This document shows positions 43,012 to 52,327 of a stretch of DNA of 64,000 nucleotides, in pieces. The number at the start of each line of letters is the position of its first letter. Within the stretch, counting starts at the first letter, position 1. A model generated the notes under the pieces. It saw only the letters and a list, made by a program, of their open reading frames with translations. It ran no database searches and was not told where the DNA came from. The stretch is taken from assembly GCF_038002825.1 (NCBI RefSeq), contig NZ_JBBODF010000001.1, positions 1,364,001-1,428,000 of the forward strand, in the 5' to 3' direction. The position numbers were made by a program, and so were the translations under genes. The stretch comes from Paenibacillus sp. FSL H8-0048 (GTDB taxonomy: Bacteria > Bacillota > Bacilli > Paenibacillales > Paenibacillaceae).

Positions 43012-44726
43012 CAGAGAACAGCTCCTTCCGCCGGGTCCAGCATCCGGACCCCGTATTCGTAGCCTTGCTCAGTCAGAAACATCCGGCGGCGCAGAGCGAA
43101 ATCCTGTTCCCGGCTGTCTCCCGTAACCAGCGTGTAGAAATACGCCCGGTTATCCCCCGGCTTCGGACGAAGGATGCGGCCCAGCCGCTGAGCCTCCTCC
43201 TGGCGGGAACCGAAGGCGCCGGATACCTCAATTGCCACTGAGGCATCCGGCAGATTCACAGCAAAATTCGCTACCTTGGAGACGATCAGCACCGGCAGCT
43301 TGCCTTCATTGAACGCAGCATAGAGCGCGTTCCGCTCCTTCTGCGGAGTCTTGCCTGTGATCAGCGGGGCCGCAAGCAGCGCCGCCAGCTGTTCCAACTG
43401 GTCCAGATACTGGCCGATCACAAGTATCGCCGCTGCGGGATGCGCCTTGGCAAGCTGTGCTGCCGCCTGAGCCTTGGCCTGATTGCCGGCCGCCAGCCGG
43501 AACTGCTCCTTCGCCCCGGCATACAGATATTGCTGCCGCAGCTCCTGGCTCATCGGAACGATGACCTCGATGCAATCGACAGCCGCAATCCATCCCTGCC
43601 GCTCCAGCACCTTCCAGGGCAGGTCATAGCATCTCGGGCCGATCAGGGAGAACACATCTCCCTCCCGTCCGTCCTCCCGGACCAGCGTTGCTGTCAGCCC
43701 CAGCCGCCGCGTAGCCTGAATATCTGCGGTTGCCCGGAAGACAGGTGCCGGAAGCAGGTGGACCTCGTCATAGATAATCAGCCCCCAATTCCGTTCATGG
43801 AACAGATTCATATGGACGAACGCTCCTCCCTTGGAGCGCCTATGGGTCATCATCTGATAGGTTGCAACGGTTACAGGCCGCACCTCCCGGTGCTCTCCCG
43901 TGTATTCCCCAACCTCCTCTTCGCTCAGCGAGGTCCGCAGCAGCAGCTCCCCGCGCCACTGTTCTACAGAAGTCGTGCTCGAAGTAAGGATCAGCGTCTC
44001 ACACTGCAGCTGCTCCAGCACCCCAAGGCCCACAACCGTCTTGCCTGCCCCGCAGGGCAACACGACCACTCCGCTGCCTCCATGTCCTCCAGTCCCCTGG
44101 AACTTACGGACAGCCTCCCGTTGATAATCCCGTAGCTCGAATCCACTGCTGCTGCCCTCTCGGACGTTGTTCCCAATAGACTCCCGCCAGGCTAGCTTCA
44201 GCTTCTGTCCGTCCCGGTACCCGGCGTAGTCAAGAACCGGATAACCCAGTCTGGTCATCTCCTGCTTCAGCAAGCCCCGGTTCATCTTCGGACAATAGCT
44301 ATGCAGCTCCCCGGCCCGGCAGAGGCCCAGCTCCTTCAGCTCCTGAGCATCATCCAGTTCATCCAGCAGGCTCGCCCGGTCAGCAGTTAACCTGACAAGC
44401 TGTGAATCACTCTCATCTGCATGCAGGTGCAAGCTTCCGTAACGGGACATTAACAGCTCCATCTCCCCCTCCACCTCGGAAGGAATGCCCCACCTGGACA
44501 GCCTGCGGAGTCCTTGAGTGACCTCTGCCGCAGACTGCCCCCCGGCTGCGGCATTCCATAGGGACAAAGGCGTGATCCGGTAAGTGTGATAGGCTGGAGG
44601 ACTTTTGACAAGCTCGGCAAAGCCGCTTAGAACCGCCCGCGCCTCCTCAAATCCCGGATGTCCGCATTCCAGCAAAATTGTCCGGTCATTCCGTATTATA
44701 CATGGCCCCGCCTCTACTCCTCTCAT
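43011..44726 (-). CDS. XPB-type DEAD/DEAH helicase (ERCC3-like)
   Basis: 571 aa superfamily 2 helicase of the XPB/Rad25 group. An N-terminal damage-recognition-like region (about 1-190) precedes RecA-like domain 1 with Walker A LPCGAGKTVVGLG, motif II DEVHLLPAP, and motif III GLTATLVREDGREGD that also contains the RED motif typical of XPB. Domain 2 has SKVANFAVNLPDASVAIEVSG and QRLGRILRPK (motif VI). In eukaryotes XPB opens DNA for repair and transcription; in bacteria its role is mostly unproven. Confidence 0.92.
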   Translation of the reverse strand: MRGVEAGPCIIRNDRTILLECGHPGFEEARAVLSGFAELVKSPPAYHTYRITPLSLWNAAAGGQSAAEVTQGLRRLSRWGIPSEVEGEMELLMSRYGSLHLHADESDSQLVRLTADRASLLDELDDAQELKELGLCRAGELHSYCPKMNRGLLKQEMTRLGYPVLDYAGYRDGQKLKLAWRESIGNNVREGSSSGFELRDYQREAVRKFQGTGGHGGSGVVVLPCGAGKTVVGLGVLEQLQCETLILTSSTTSVEQWRGELLLRTSLSEEEVGEYTGEHREVRPVTVATYQMMTHRRSKGGAFVHMNLFHERNWGLIIYDEVHLLPAPVFRATADIQATRRLGLTATLVREDGREGDVFSLIGPRCYDLPWKVLERQGWIAAVDCIEVIVPMSQELRQQYLYAGAKEQFRLAAGNQAKAQAAAQLAKAHPAAAILVIGQYLDQLEQLAALLAAPLITGKTPQKERNALYAAFNEGKLPVLIVSKVANFAVNLPDASVAIEVSGAFGSRQEEAQRLGRILRPKPGDNRAYFYTLVTGDSREQDFALRRRMFLTEQGYEYGVRMLDPAEGAVL

Positions 44727-44814
44727 CCTGTTCCCTCCTTATGTGTGATAGCGGTTTAAGCTGTTAATGTTACTCAATGGCTCATTAGCCAGCATCCACA
44801 TTCTCCCTACAACG

Positions 44815-44848
44815 AAAAAGCCCATTTCCGCCTAACGGATATGAGCCA
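44815..44848 (-). terminator. Terminator downstream of the CBS gene
   Basis: On the minus strand GGCTCATATCCG pairs imperfectly with CGGAAATGGGCT, followed by TTTTTC. Confidence 0.65.
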
Positions 44849-44860
44849 TTCGTCATTCTA

Positions 44861-45295
44861 TTAATGCAGCTGCTGGCGCTGCGAGATTTCATGGAGCGCC
44901 TCAGCAGCCTCATCTGCGAACATTCTCTTGTCTGCCAGATCACCTAAGGAGACTACTCCGGTCAGCTTCTTGCCCTGCGTCACCGGAATGCGCCGGATCT
45001 GTGCGGAGGCCATCAGCTCAGCCGCCTCCTCCACAGAGGCGGATTCCTCAACGGAGAGGATCTCCCGGCTCATGACAGTCTCCACGGCTGTTGAGCCGGG
45101 ATGCTTGGCCGCGTACCCGCGGATGACCAGATCGCGGTCTGTAATCACACCAATCAGCGTTGCTCCATCAGCCGAATCTACCACCGGAATAAAGCCCGTC
45201 CCGCTATCTCTCATGGCAACGGCAACCTCATAGATATTGTCCAGCAGAGTAACCGACACCGGCTGCGCGGTCATTACTTCTTTGACTGTCTTCAA
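44861..45295 (-). CDS. CBS domain pair protein
   Basis: 144 aa consisting of two CBS motifs (about 8-62 and 72-125) and little else: VKEVMTAQPVSVTL and VETVMSREILSVEE. Such stand-alone proteins (YhcV/YrbF type) bind adenine nucleotides and regulate partners; the partner here is not evident. Its ribosome binding site GGGAGGG is preceded by a small CCACG/CGTGG hairpin (about 45313-45326). Confidence 0.88.
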   Translation of the reverse strand: MKTVKEVMTAQPVSVTLLDNIYEVAVAMRDSGTGFIPVVDSADGATLIGVITDRDLVIRGYAAKHPGSTAVETVMSREILSVEESASVEEAAELMASAQIRRIPVTQGKKLTGVVSLGDLADKRMFADEAAEALHEISQRQQLH

Positions 45296-45359
45296 GAATG
45301 AACCCTCCCGTCCACGTTAGCGTGGCATTTGAGAGTAGTTTTTCCTGTAACGGTAACAT

Positions 45360-46541
45360 TTATACGGAAATTGACTCATTCAGACAGGAGTCGGCCATAC
45401 CTACAAGCAGCTTCAAGCCATAGAGCATGGCATCCTCATCGAAATCAAATTTGCTGTGATGATGCGGATAGACAGCCTCCTTGGCCGCATTGCCCGCACC
45501 GACGAAGATGAAGCAGCCGGGAATCTCCTGAACATAATAGGAAAAGTCCTCCGCAGGCATAATCTTCTCCATCAGCATCACATCGGCATCTGTCCCAAGC
45601 GCCTTCGGGGCAACACGGGCAAAACGTTCATATTCCGCCTCGTCATTCACCAGCGGCGGGTACCCCATCAGATAGTCCACCTTGGCCTCCGTACCATAGG
45701 CTGCGGCTACAGAGGCCGCCATCTCTTCAATGCGGCGGCGGATCAGATGACGCGTCTCTTCATCAAATGCCCGCACCGTCCCGGTAATCCGGCAACGCTC
45801 GGCTATGATATTCTGGGCCGAACCTCCTTGAATCGTTCCTATGCTGACTACTGCCGGACGCAACGGATCAACATTCCGGCTGACAATCGTCTGCAGCCCG
45901 GTAACCAGTGCCGCACCGGCCACAATGCTGTCTGCCGTGCGGTGGGGCATTCCGCCGTGTCCTCCCCGGCCGATCAGATCAATGAAGAACTCATCGGCTG
46001 AGGCCATAAGCGGACCTGGCGCGCTGCCTACCGTCCCGAGAAGGAACGGTGTCCACAGATGCAGCCCGTAGACGGCATCTGCACCCGCAAGCACGCCTTC
46101 CGCAATCATGCCTACTGCGCCGCCGGGACACACCTCTTCCGCCGGCTGGAACAGAAAGCGGATCTCCCCCTTCAGCTCCTCACGGCGGGAGCTGTAATAC
46201 GCCGCCGCAGCCAGCAGCATGGCGGTATGGCCGTCATGGCCGCAGGCATGCATCACTCCGGGGTGCTGGGAAGCATATTCCCGGCCGCTCTCCTCTGTAA
46301 TATTCAGCGCGTCCATATCGGCACGCAGGACTACCGTTTTGCCGGACTCCCGGCCCTTAAGTATACCTGTCAATCCATAGCCTGCTTCACTCCGCCGGAC
46401 CTCAATCCCCAGCTCCGCGAGCCTTGCCCCGACATAAGCGGAGGTCTCCTTCTCCTGATAGGACAGCTCCGGATGACGGTGCAGATGGCGGCGCCACTTG
46501 ATCATTTCCGGGAGCAGCTCCCCGATCTCTAACCTCTCCAT
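45360..46541 (-). CDS. M20 family amidohydrolase (N-acyl-amino-acid type)
   Basis: 393 aa zinc metallohydrolase, similar to hippurate hydrolase and N-acetyl-L-amino-acid deacetylases. Motifs are RADMDALNI, MHACGHDGHTAMLL (metal ligands), FLFQPAEE (catalytic Glu region) and EDFSYYVQEIPGCFIFVGA. I start at ATG 46539-46541 (MERLEIGELLPEM) with GGAGAG upstream; the longer ORF is not supported. The specific substrate is unknown. Confidence 0.92.
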   Translation of the reverse strand: MERLEIGELLPEMIKWRRHLHRHPELSYQEKETSAYVGARLAELGIEVRRSEAGYGLTGILKGRESGKTVVLRADMDALNITEESGREYASQHPGVMHACGHDGHTAMLLAAAAYYSSRREELKGEIRFLFQPAEEVCPGGAVGMIAEGVLAGADAVYGLHLWTPFLLGTVGSAPGPLMASADEFFIDLIGRGGHGGMPHRTADSIVAGAALVTGLQTIVSRNVDPLRPAVVSIGTIQGGSAQNIIAERCRITGTVRAFDEETRHLIRRRIEEMAASVAAAYGTEAKVDYLMGYPPLVNDEAEYERFARVAPKALGTDADVMLMEKIMPAEDFSYYVQEIPGCFIFVGAGNAAKEAVYPHHHSKFDFDEDAMLYGLKLLVGMADSCLNESISV

Positions 46542-46781
46542 AACTCTCCATTCCCTTCTCTGGCAGCATCCTGCGGACAAGCCGTCAGGACAAGCCCGTA
46601 GGCTCTGCCCGCTCCGCAGACTGCCAACTTTCTTTTATTGTAGCAGAAACACAAAAAAGTGGGTATCGATCAGCCCGTTCTACCTTGCACAACCCCGGGA
46701 AACAGACTATCATGAGGAAGAACAATAACAAATTTTAATTACAAATGAATCATTATACTTCATTAAGGGGAGTTGTGCGCT

Positions 46782-47129
46782 ATGATATTTGAGAACACGG
46801 GTCTCGAAGGATTGAAGAGCAACCTTCTTTATCTCGACGAAAGTGCAGCAAGAGCAGGATTCATCAGATGGCAATGGGAATACTACCGGGCGACCTACGA
46901 CTGCAAGATAGAAGACCGCAAGGACGGCGGCGAATACTTCCTGCGCATTAATACCCGTGCTGTGGAAGGGAAGCTGGAGAAGGCGGACGCGGTACTGGCT
47001 ATTGAAGCTGTCTACCTAGGCAAGGCTACATTCCCCCACGGACTGGAATATGAATCTCCGGTGCCTCAGCCGGTGCTTGAGGTAGCCCGGAAGCATATCG
47101 GTGAATTGAAAGCGCTGCTGGAAGCTTGA
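46782..47129 (+). CDS. YugN-like family protein
   Basis: 115 aa. MIFENTGLEGLKSNLLYLD and GFIRWQWEYYRATYDCKIED identify the YugN family, small proteins of unknown function. The ATG at 46782 has AAGGGGAG upstream. Its stop overlaps the ftsW start as TTGA, so the two are probably co-translated. This is the first gene on the plus strand after a run of minus-strand genes. Confidence 0.85.
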   Translation: MIFENTGLEGLKSNLLYLDESAARAGFIRWQWEYYRATYDCKIEDRKDGGEYFLRINTRAVEGKLEKADAVLAIEAVYLGKATFPHGLEYESPVPQPVLEVARKHIGELKALLEA

Positions 47130-48394
47130 GCACCGCGAAGGGAAAGAAGGCCTCCAAGGCCAGCCCGCCCAAAAGAGGAACACCCGATTTCCAGTTGCTT
47201 ATTCTCACCCTGCTGTTCGTGGGCTTCGGCTTGCTTATGGTGTTCAGCTCCAGTTCCAGCTTAACCCTTGCGAGCGAGAAATACAGCAATAATGCATTTT
47301 TCTTCGTCAAAAAGCAAGTGGTTTGGGCCGTGCTGGGCAGCTTCATCATGTTCGTGGTCATGAACATCCACTACAGCAAATTTAAGAAATGGTACGCACC
47401 GATCTTCGTGATTACCCTCGTCCTCCTGCTGTTCGTAGCAACCACCGAGGGGATTAACGGCGCCAAGAGCTGGATGAGTATCGGAACCCTGGGGATTCAG
47501 CCTACCGAGCTGGCCAAGATCTCTATCATTCTCTACCTGGCTGCCCTGATCACCAAAAAAGGCGAACGTCTGCGCGATTTGCGGACAGGGTATATCCCGG
47601 TCATGATTATCGTCGGAATTGTCGCCGGACTGATTATGATGCAGCCCGATCTGGGCTCCTGTCTCATTCTCGTAGCGACCAGCGGCCTTGTTATCTATGC
47701 CGGCGGCGCCAGCATGAAGCACATCATGGGATCGATCGCTCTGCTTGTTCTGGGAGTAGCCCTCGTCATCGGGGCGAAGGCCGCTATCGATTCCTTGTCT
47801 CCGCCGACCGAGAAGGCAGAGATTCAGAAGGACTACAGACAGGGCCGTATCGAAGCCTTCCTGGACCCTCAGGGAAATTCCGAGGGCAGTGGATATAATA
47901 TTATGCAGTCTCTGATCGCCCTCGGTGAAGGTGGAACACAAGGCTCCGGGTTCGGGCAAAGTATTCAGAAGCTGCATTATCTGCCTTATCCGTATACCGA
48001 CTTTATTTTCTCCGTCATCGGTGAGGAGCTGGGATTCGTCGGAACCGCCGTGTTCCTGCTGCTCTATCTGTATTTTATCTGGAGAGGAATTCTGATCTCA
48101 CTGCGGTGCACCGATCCATTCGGCACTCTGGTCGGCATCGGAATCATGGGGCTCATCGCCATTCAAGCCTTCATCAACATTGGCGGTGTCACGAATACAA
48201 TTCCGATGACCGGGGTCACCTTGCCCTTCATCAGCTATGGCGGCTCCTCCCTGCTCGTCACCATGCTCTGTATGGGGATTATGCTGAGCATCTCACGGGA
48301 GACCAACCGTCCTGCCAAGGAGGAAGTCGTGAAGTCTGTGACTACGGTCAGACAAGTGCGAAACAACAGAAGTGCAGGTACACGCGCACGCTAA
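47126..48394 (+). CDS. ftsW: FtsW/RodA/SpoVE family peptidoglycan glycosyltransferase
   Basis: A SEDS-family enzyme that polymerises glycan strands from lipid II, working with a class B PBP at the septum. 422 aa with about 10 membrane helices. Signature sequences are GINGAKSWMSIG...GIQPTELAKI near the middle and VTLPFISYGGSSLL near the C-terminus. The start is TTG at 47126, overlapping the yugN stop. The assignment to FtsW rather than SpoVE or RodA is by similarity and by the nearby ylaN, which neighbours ftsW in Bacillus subtilis; it is not certain. Confidence 0.88.
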   Translation: MSTAKGKKASKASPPKRGTPDFQLLILTLLFVGFGLLMVFSSSSSLTLASEKYSNNAFFFVKKQVVWAVLGSFIMFVVMNIHYSKFKKWYAPIFVITLVLLLFVATTEGINGAKSWMSIGTLGIQPTELAKISIILYLAALITKKGERLRDLRTGYIPVMIIVGIVAGLIMMQPDLGSCLILVATSGLVIYAGGASMKHIMGSIALLVLGVALVIGAKAAIDSLSPPTEKAEIQKDYRQGRIEAFLDPQGNSEGSGYNIMQSLIALGEGGTQGSGFGQSIQKLHYLPYPYTDFIFSVIGEELGFVGTAVFLLLYLYFIWRGILISLRCTDPFGTLVGIGIMGLIAIQAFINIGGVTNTIPMTGVTLPFISYGGSSLLVTMLCMGIMLSISRETNRPAKEEVVKSVTTVRQVRNNRSAGTRAR

Positions 48395-48435
48395 GAGGCA
48401 ACCTGCATGCTGATGAGGGTTGAGCCAACAAGTAG

Positions 48436-48470
48436 AAAGGCAGTCCGGAATATATTCCGGACTGCCTTTT
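48436..48470. terminator. Palindromic bidirectional terminator between ftsW and the Asp23-family gene
   Basis: AAAGGCAGTCCGGAATA and TATTCCGGACTGCCTTTT are perfect complements with almost no loop. It serves the two converging genes. Confidence 0.88.
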
Positions 48471-48495
48471 GCATGGATGCCTAGTATAATTGTGC

Positions 48496-48861
48496 TTAAG
48501 AAATCTCGTCGTTCTTGAAGGCTACGCCTTCGACCTTAACGTTAACCTCTACGATGTGAAGCCCGGTCATACTCTCCACAGCCTCGCGGACATTCTGCTG
48601 AAGCATGCGGCACACTTCATGAATCGGCGTTTCGTACAGTACGATGATGCGTAAGTCTACCGCAGCTTCCAATTGGCCAACTTCGACAGTAACGCCCTTC
48701 TGCACGTTCTTGCCGCTCAGGCGCTTTGCCCAGCCTTCTGACAAACCGCCAGACATGGCTGCAATTCCGGGAGTCTCAAGCGCGGCCAGGCCGGCAATTT
48801 TTGAGACAACGTCATTCGATATCCGTATATTTCCCAATTCCAGTTGAAGCTGTTCTGCCAT
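48496..48861 (-). CDS. Asp23/Gls24 family envelope stress protein (YloU-like)
   Basis: 121 aa. LGNIRISNDVVSKIAGLAALETPGI and the central GLSEGWAKRL and GVTVEVGQLEAAVDLRIIVLY stretches match the Asp23 family, which supports envelope integrity and interacts with membrane proteins. In Bacillus subtilis the yloU member lies beside rpmB and yloV (fakA); here it is 44 kb away, so this could be the YqhY paralogue or a relocated yloU. A distinct ribosome binding site (GGGGGATAT) precedes the ATG. Confidence 0.88.
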   Translation of the reverse strand: MAEQLQLELGNIRISNDVVSKIAGLAALETPGIAAMSGGLSEGWAKRLSGKNVQKGVTVEVGQLEAAVDLRIIVLYETPIHEVCRMLQQNVREAVESMTGLHIVEVNVKVEGVAFKNDEIS

Positions 48862-49015
48862 GCCATATCCCCCCTACTCTCATTATCAATTATTGTAATT
48901 CCAAAGCGGGCTAAAAAGCAAATGACTTTCTCTCACCCCCGTTTACAGCCAGGAACAATTTGGGTATATTGATTATGAATTCAACCTACATAAAGAGACT
49001 GGAGAGTGCTTACCT

Positions 49016-50086
49016 TTGAAAAAATGGATCTCACCGGCGCTGCTGGTCATCAGCTTTATCCTCAGCGCCACCGGGCATTACGCGAACTGGGATCATACCC
49101 TTCAGTTCATATTGTCTGCCATTTCGGTCATCTTCGTGGCCGGTTTCCTCGGCAGGGCCACTGAGAGTGTAGCCCACTACGCCGGACAGCGGCTTGGAGG
49201 GTTTCTGAACGCAACCTTCGGCAATGCGGCCGAGCTGATCATCGCCTTCTTCCTGGTCAAGGAAGGACTGTTTGACATGGTCAAAGCGAGTCTGACCGGC
49301 TCCATCATCGGCAACCTGCTGCTTGTCCTCGGACTGAGTATTTTTGCCGGGGGCATGAAGTTCAAGGTTCAGAACTTCAATGTCACGCTCGCCGGTCTAA
49401 ACGGCTCACTGATGATCGTTGCGGTCATCGCCCTGTTCGTCCCGGCCATGTTCTTCAACACCCATTCCATCACCGAGAAAGACACCAATGTACTGAGCCT
49501 TGTCGTCGCCGGCCTGCTGATTGCAGCCTACCTCGCCTGGCTGGTTTTCTCCATGATCACACATAAGAAGTACCTGGCGGATGTTACGGACGATACGGCG
49601 GAAGAGCTGCCCAATGAGCATGCTCCAGTCTGGTCCCGTAACCGCTCAATCCTCTACCTCGTCCTTGCCACCGTGATGGTCGCCTTCGTCAGTGAATGGC
49701 TGGTCGGAACGCTGGAGACGCTCACCGAACGCTTCGGCTTCAGCGAGCTGTTCGTCGGTGCATTCCTCGTAGCGATTATCGGTAACGCCGCAGAACACAG
49801 CGCTGCCATTATGCTCGCCATGAAGAACAAGATTGGAGCCGCAGTCGAGATCGCCGTAGGCAGCAGTCTGCAGATCGCCCTGTTCGTTGCCCCTGTGCTG
49901 ATCTTCGCCAGTTATTTCATGGGCAACACCATGTCGATTGTCTTCACCACGATTGAGATTGTAGCTATAGCCGTATCGGTGTTCATCGCCAAATCGATTA
50001 TTCAGGACGGCGCAACCAACTGGTATGAAGGTCTCCTGCTGCTAGCAGTTTACATGATTCTCGGCGTATCGTTTTATCTGGTCTGA
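49016..50086 (+). CDS. Calcium/proton exchanger (CAX family, YfkE/ChaA-like)
   Basis: 356 aa with about 11 membrane helices in two homologous halves. The alpha-repeat signatures are [19 protein letters not shown] (c-1) and [20 protein letters not shown] (c-2), which carry the acidic Ca-binding residues. The start is TTG at 49016 behind GGAGAG. It lies alone between terminators, so it is probably transcribed from its own promoter (about 48900-49000). Confidence 0.95.
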   Translation: MKKWISPALLVISFILSATGHYANWDHTLQFILSAISVIFVAGFLGRATESVAHYAGQRLGGFLNATFGNAAELIIAFFLVKEGLFDMVKASLTGSIIGNLLLVLGLSIFAGGMKFKVQNFNVTLAGLNGSLMIVAVIALFVPAMFFNTHSITEKDTNVLSLVVAGLLIAAYLAWLVFSMITHKKYLADVTDDTAEELPNEHAPVWSRNRSILYLVLATVMVAFVSEWLVGTLETLTERFGFSELFVGAFLVAIIGNAAEHSAAIMLAMKNKIGAAVEIAVGSSLQIALFVAPVLIFASYFMGNTMSIVFTTIEIVAIAVSVFIAKSIIQDGATNWYEGLLLLAVYMILGVSFYLV

Positions 50087-50091
50087 AACAA

Positions 50092-50142
50092 CCCCACAAA
50101 GTGATGCTTTTGCTTCGACGATTACTCAGGTACTTTGCGGGG
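50092..50142. repeat. Dispersed intergenic repeat element, copy 1
   Basis: CCCCACAAAGT (50092-50102) and ACTTTGCGGGG (50132-50142) are complementary arms with one mismatch; the 29-nt middle contains GATGCTTTTGCTTCGACG. A diverged copy lies at 53285, downstream of another gene. Function unknown. Confidence 0.65.
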
Positions 50143-50165
50143 GCCCCGAAACTTATAAATAATTA

Positions 50166-50215
50166 TAAAAAAACGCACATGATTGACCCCCGGGTCTGTC
50201 ATGTGCGTTTTGTTG
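50166..50215. terminator. Terminator downstream of the CAX gene
   Basis: AAAACGCACATGA (50170-50182) pairs with TCATGTGCGTTTT (50199-50211), with an inner GACCC/GGGTC stem. A- and T-runs on both sides make it bidirectional (it faces ylaN on the other strand). Confidence 0.88.
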
Positions 50216-50248
50216 AAAATATAGCCGCTCCCACTTGATGACCGGGAC

Positions 50249-50551
50249 TTACATCTCCCGCTCCTCAGCCTTCTTATTCAGTGCCTCATACAGAACAGCC
50301 AAATTGCGTTCCAGCTTACTCAGCACCTGCTTGCCTGTGAGCTCCGGCACCAGCCCCGCTCTGACCGCAAAATCGACCTCTCTGGAGAAGCCGTACATCT
50401 GGGTATCCAGCACTTCCTCATAGAGAGGGCAGTAACGGGTTGCCAAATTCTCCATCTGTACTTCAATGAGCTTCTGAATTTTATCGGCATCTTCTTGAAG
50501 AAGATTGATTGCTTTGATATTGAGCTGTTCCTGCAAATCCGATGAAGTCAT
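50249..50551 (-). CDS. ylaN: YlaN family protein, iron homeostasis
   Basis: 100 aa helical protein. [34 protein letters not shown] sequence matches YlaN (DUF1507), which has been linked to iron sensing and modulation of Fur and is essential in some Bacillota. The signature [14 protein letters not shown] with one cysteine is present. The ATG follows a GGGGGG-rich site. It is near ftsW, as in Bacillus subtilis. Confidence 0.92.
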   Translation of the reverse strand: MTSSDLQEQLNIKAINLLQEDADKIQKLIEVQMENLATRYCPLYEEVLDTQMYGFSREVDFAVRAGLVPELTGKQVLSKLERNLAVLYEALNKKAEEREM

Positions 50552-50690
50552 GCATTTTCCCCCCCATGTCCAAAAGTTACAGCTGCTAATGCTTATTATT
50601 CTTAATATTAGTCGAAATTAGGACCTAATACAAGATTTCAGTTTGGGTTATTCCTGAAGTTCCTGCAAAATCCCCCCGCTGCACAGCAAA

Positions 50691-50716
50691 GACGCCCAGC
50701 CGCAAGGCCGGACGTC
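50691..50716 (-). terminator. Probable terminator downstream of the HPr-like gene
   Basis: On the minus strand GACGTCCGGCC, TTGC loop, GGCTGGGCGTC, followed by only TTTGCTG. The stem is strong but the T-run is weak. Confidence 0.5.
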
Positions 50717-50732
50717 CGAGAAGAAAATGGAA

Positions 50733-50975
50733 TTACTCTGCTACTACTGTAAAATTCAGATTGTGTTTGGCAAAAACTTCGCTCATGGCTTTCTTAGCTT
50801 CCTCGGCATCTGTGCCATGTACATGCAGCTCGTAGCTTTGGCTGGATACCAGAGTAGTGAACAAGCCCAGGATGCTCTTCACATCAATGTACTTGTTGTC
50901 CGCTTGAAGAACGATAGATGAATTAAATTGGCTTGCTGTCTGTGCAATATCCACGATTGCCGCATTGTTGGACAT
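50733..50975 (-). CDS. HPr-like protein lacking the catalytic histidine (Crh-like)
   Basis: 80 aa. After a short MSNNAAIVD start it aligns with HPr from just after the active site: IAQTASQFNSSIVLQADNK, then VDVKSILG-like IDVKSILGLFTTL, and a C-terminal helix DAEEAKKAMSEVF. The HARP segment with His15 is absent, so PEP-dependent phosphotransfer is not expected. The regulatory serine (Ser46 of HPr) is retained as Ser34 in KSILG, the HprK target. The start is secure: ATG with GCGGAGGG upstream. It may act like Crh as a CcpA co-regulator. Confidence 0.85.
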   Translation of the reverse strand: MSNNAAIVDIAQTASQFNSSIVLQADNKYIDVKSILGLFTTLVSSQSYELHVHGTDAEEAKKAMSEVFAKHNLNFTVVAE

Positions 50976-51051
50976 AGGAATCCCTCCGCAACTTGATTAT
51001 AAACTTATATTCACTTGTTACCAATTCCATGATACATTGAATCCGCTTACT

Positions 51052-51090
51052 CACGCAAGGTGTTTCTTGGAAACAGGCATTGCGTGCTTT
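51052..51090 (+). other. Hairpin between the HPr-like and M29 genes
   Basis: CACGCAA (51052-51058) pairs with TTGCGTG (51080-51086), with GTTTC/GAAAC inside. Only the plus side has a weak T-run (CTTTT). It lies upstream of the HPr-like gene and downstream of the M29 gene; its role is unclear. Confidence 0.5.
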
Positions 51091-51114
51091 TGGAATCACC
51101 GCTCTTGTACCATT

Positions 51115-52230
51115 TTATTTCAGGTTCTCCGGATTCAGACCTTCCAGCTCCGGCACCACAAAAATTCCATCTTTACGGATCAGCACATCGTCAAAGTAAA
51201 TTTCGCCGCCTCCGTAATCAGGTCGCTGAATCAGCACGAGGTCCCAGTGAATGGACGAACGGTTTCCGTTATCCGTTACATCATAAGCCTGGCCGGGTGT
51301 GAAGTGCAGACTGCCGGCAATTTTCTCATCGAACAGAATATCCTTCATCGGATGCAGAATATAAGGGTTGAAGCCGATGGCGAACTCACCGATATGGCGC
51401 GCGCCGTCGTCGGAATCCAGAATTTCATTCAGTCGTGCGGTATCATTGCTGGCAGCCTCTACGATCCGCCCGTTCTCGAACGTGAACTTCACATTCTCGA
51501 AGGTCACCCCGTTATAGATCGATGCGGCATTATAGCTGATCGTTCCATTCACGGAATCGCGGACAGGTGCGCTGTACACTTCTCCGTCCGGGATATTTTT
51601 CTGGCCTGAGCATTTCTCCGCCCCGATTCCCTTGATGGAGAACGTAAGGTCCGTTCCGGGACCTAATATACGCACCTTGTCGGTTCTGCGCATAAGCTCA
51701 GCCAGCGAATCCTGGGCCTTGTCCATTTTGGCATAATCCAGGTTGCAGACTTCGAAGTAAAAGTCCTCAAAGGCCTCTGTGCTCGTGTTGGCGAGCTGAG
51801 CCATACTGGCGTTAGGATAACGCAGCACCACCCATTTGGTGTGCTTGACGCGCTGCTCGCTATGTACCGGGTGGGAATACAGGGAATTATAGAGCTTCAT
51901 GTTCTCTTCCGGCACATCGGACAGATCATTGACGTTCTCACCGGCACGGATGCCGATATAGCAGTCCATCTGCTTCATGCGGTTCAAGTCGATCTCCGCC
52001 CAGGTTTTGATTCCTTCAGGTGTTGCATATTTGAGCATACTGCGCAGAACGGTACGGTCGGTCAGCTGCACAAATGCACGGCCTCCGGCTTTCCCCACTT
52101 CCTCCACAACGGCTTTGATCAAATCTCGTTCACTGCCGATCATTTCGACGAGCACGTTCTCGCCGGGCTGTACGTTTACGGAGTAACCTACAAGGTTCGC
52201 CGCAAGCTTTTGAATCCGGGGATCATTCAT
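51115..52230 (-). CDS. M29 family aminopeptidase (AmpS/PepS-like)
   Basis: 371 aa dimetal aminopeptidase of the thermophilic M29 family. It starts MNDPRIQKLAANLVGYSVNVQPGENVLVE, and has the metal-ligand regions NIPDGEVYSAPVRDSVNG (Glu) and HIGEFAIGFNP (His/Glu) and C-terminal SSIHWDLV. It trims peptides in the cytosol. The ATG has an AGGAAG-type site upstream. It is the sole gene of its unit. Confidence 0.93.
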   Translation of the reverse strand: MNDPRIQKLAANLVGYSVNVQPGENVLVEMIGSERDLIKAVVEEVGKAGGRAFVQLTDRTVLRSMLKYATPEGIKTWAEIDLNRMKQMDCYIGIRAGENVNDLSDVPEENMKLYNSLYSHPVHSEQRVKHTKWVVLRYPNASMAQLANTSTEAFEDFYFEVCNLDYAKMDKAQDSLAELMRRTDKVRILGPGTDLTFSIKGIGAEKCSGQKNIPDGEVYSAPVRDSVNGTISYNAASIYNGVTFENVKFTFENGRIVEAASNDTARLNEILDSDDGARHIGEFAIGFNPYILHPMKDILFDEKIAGSLHFTPGQAYDVTDNGNRSSIHWDLVLIQRPDYGGGEIYFDDVLIRKDGIFVVPELEGLNPENLK

Positions 52231-52327
52231 CTGTCTCTCTCTTCCTTCCTCTTGCTGAAAATAAACATACCGTTATATTGTAGCACGCCTGTCATAGAGC
52301 GCAAGCCACCTGCGGGAAGGAAACCGC

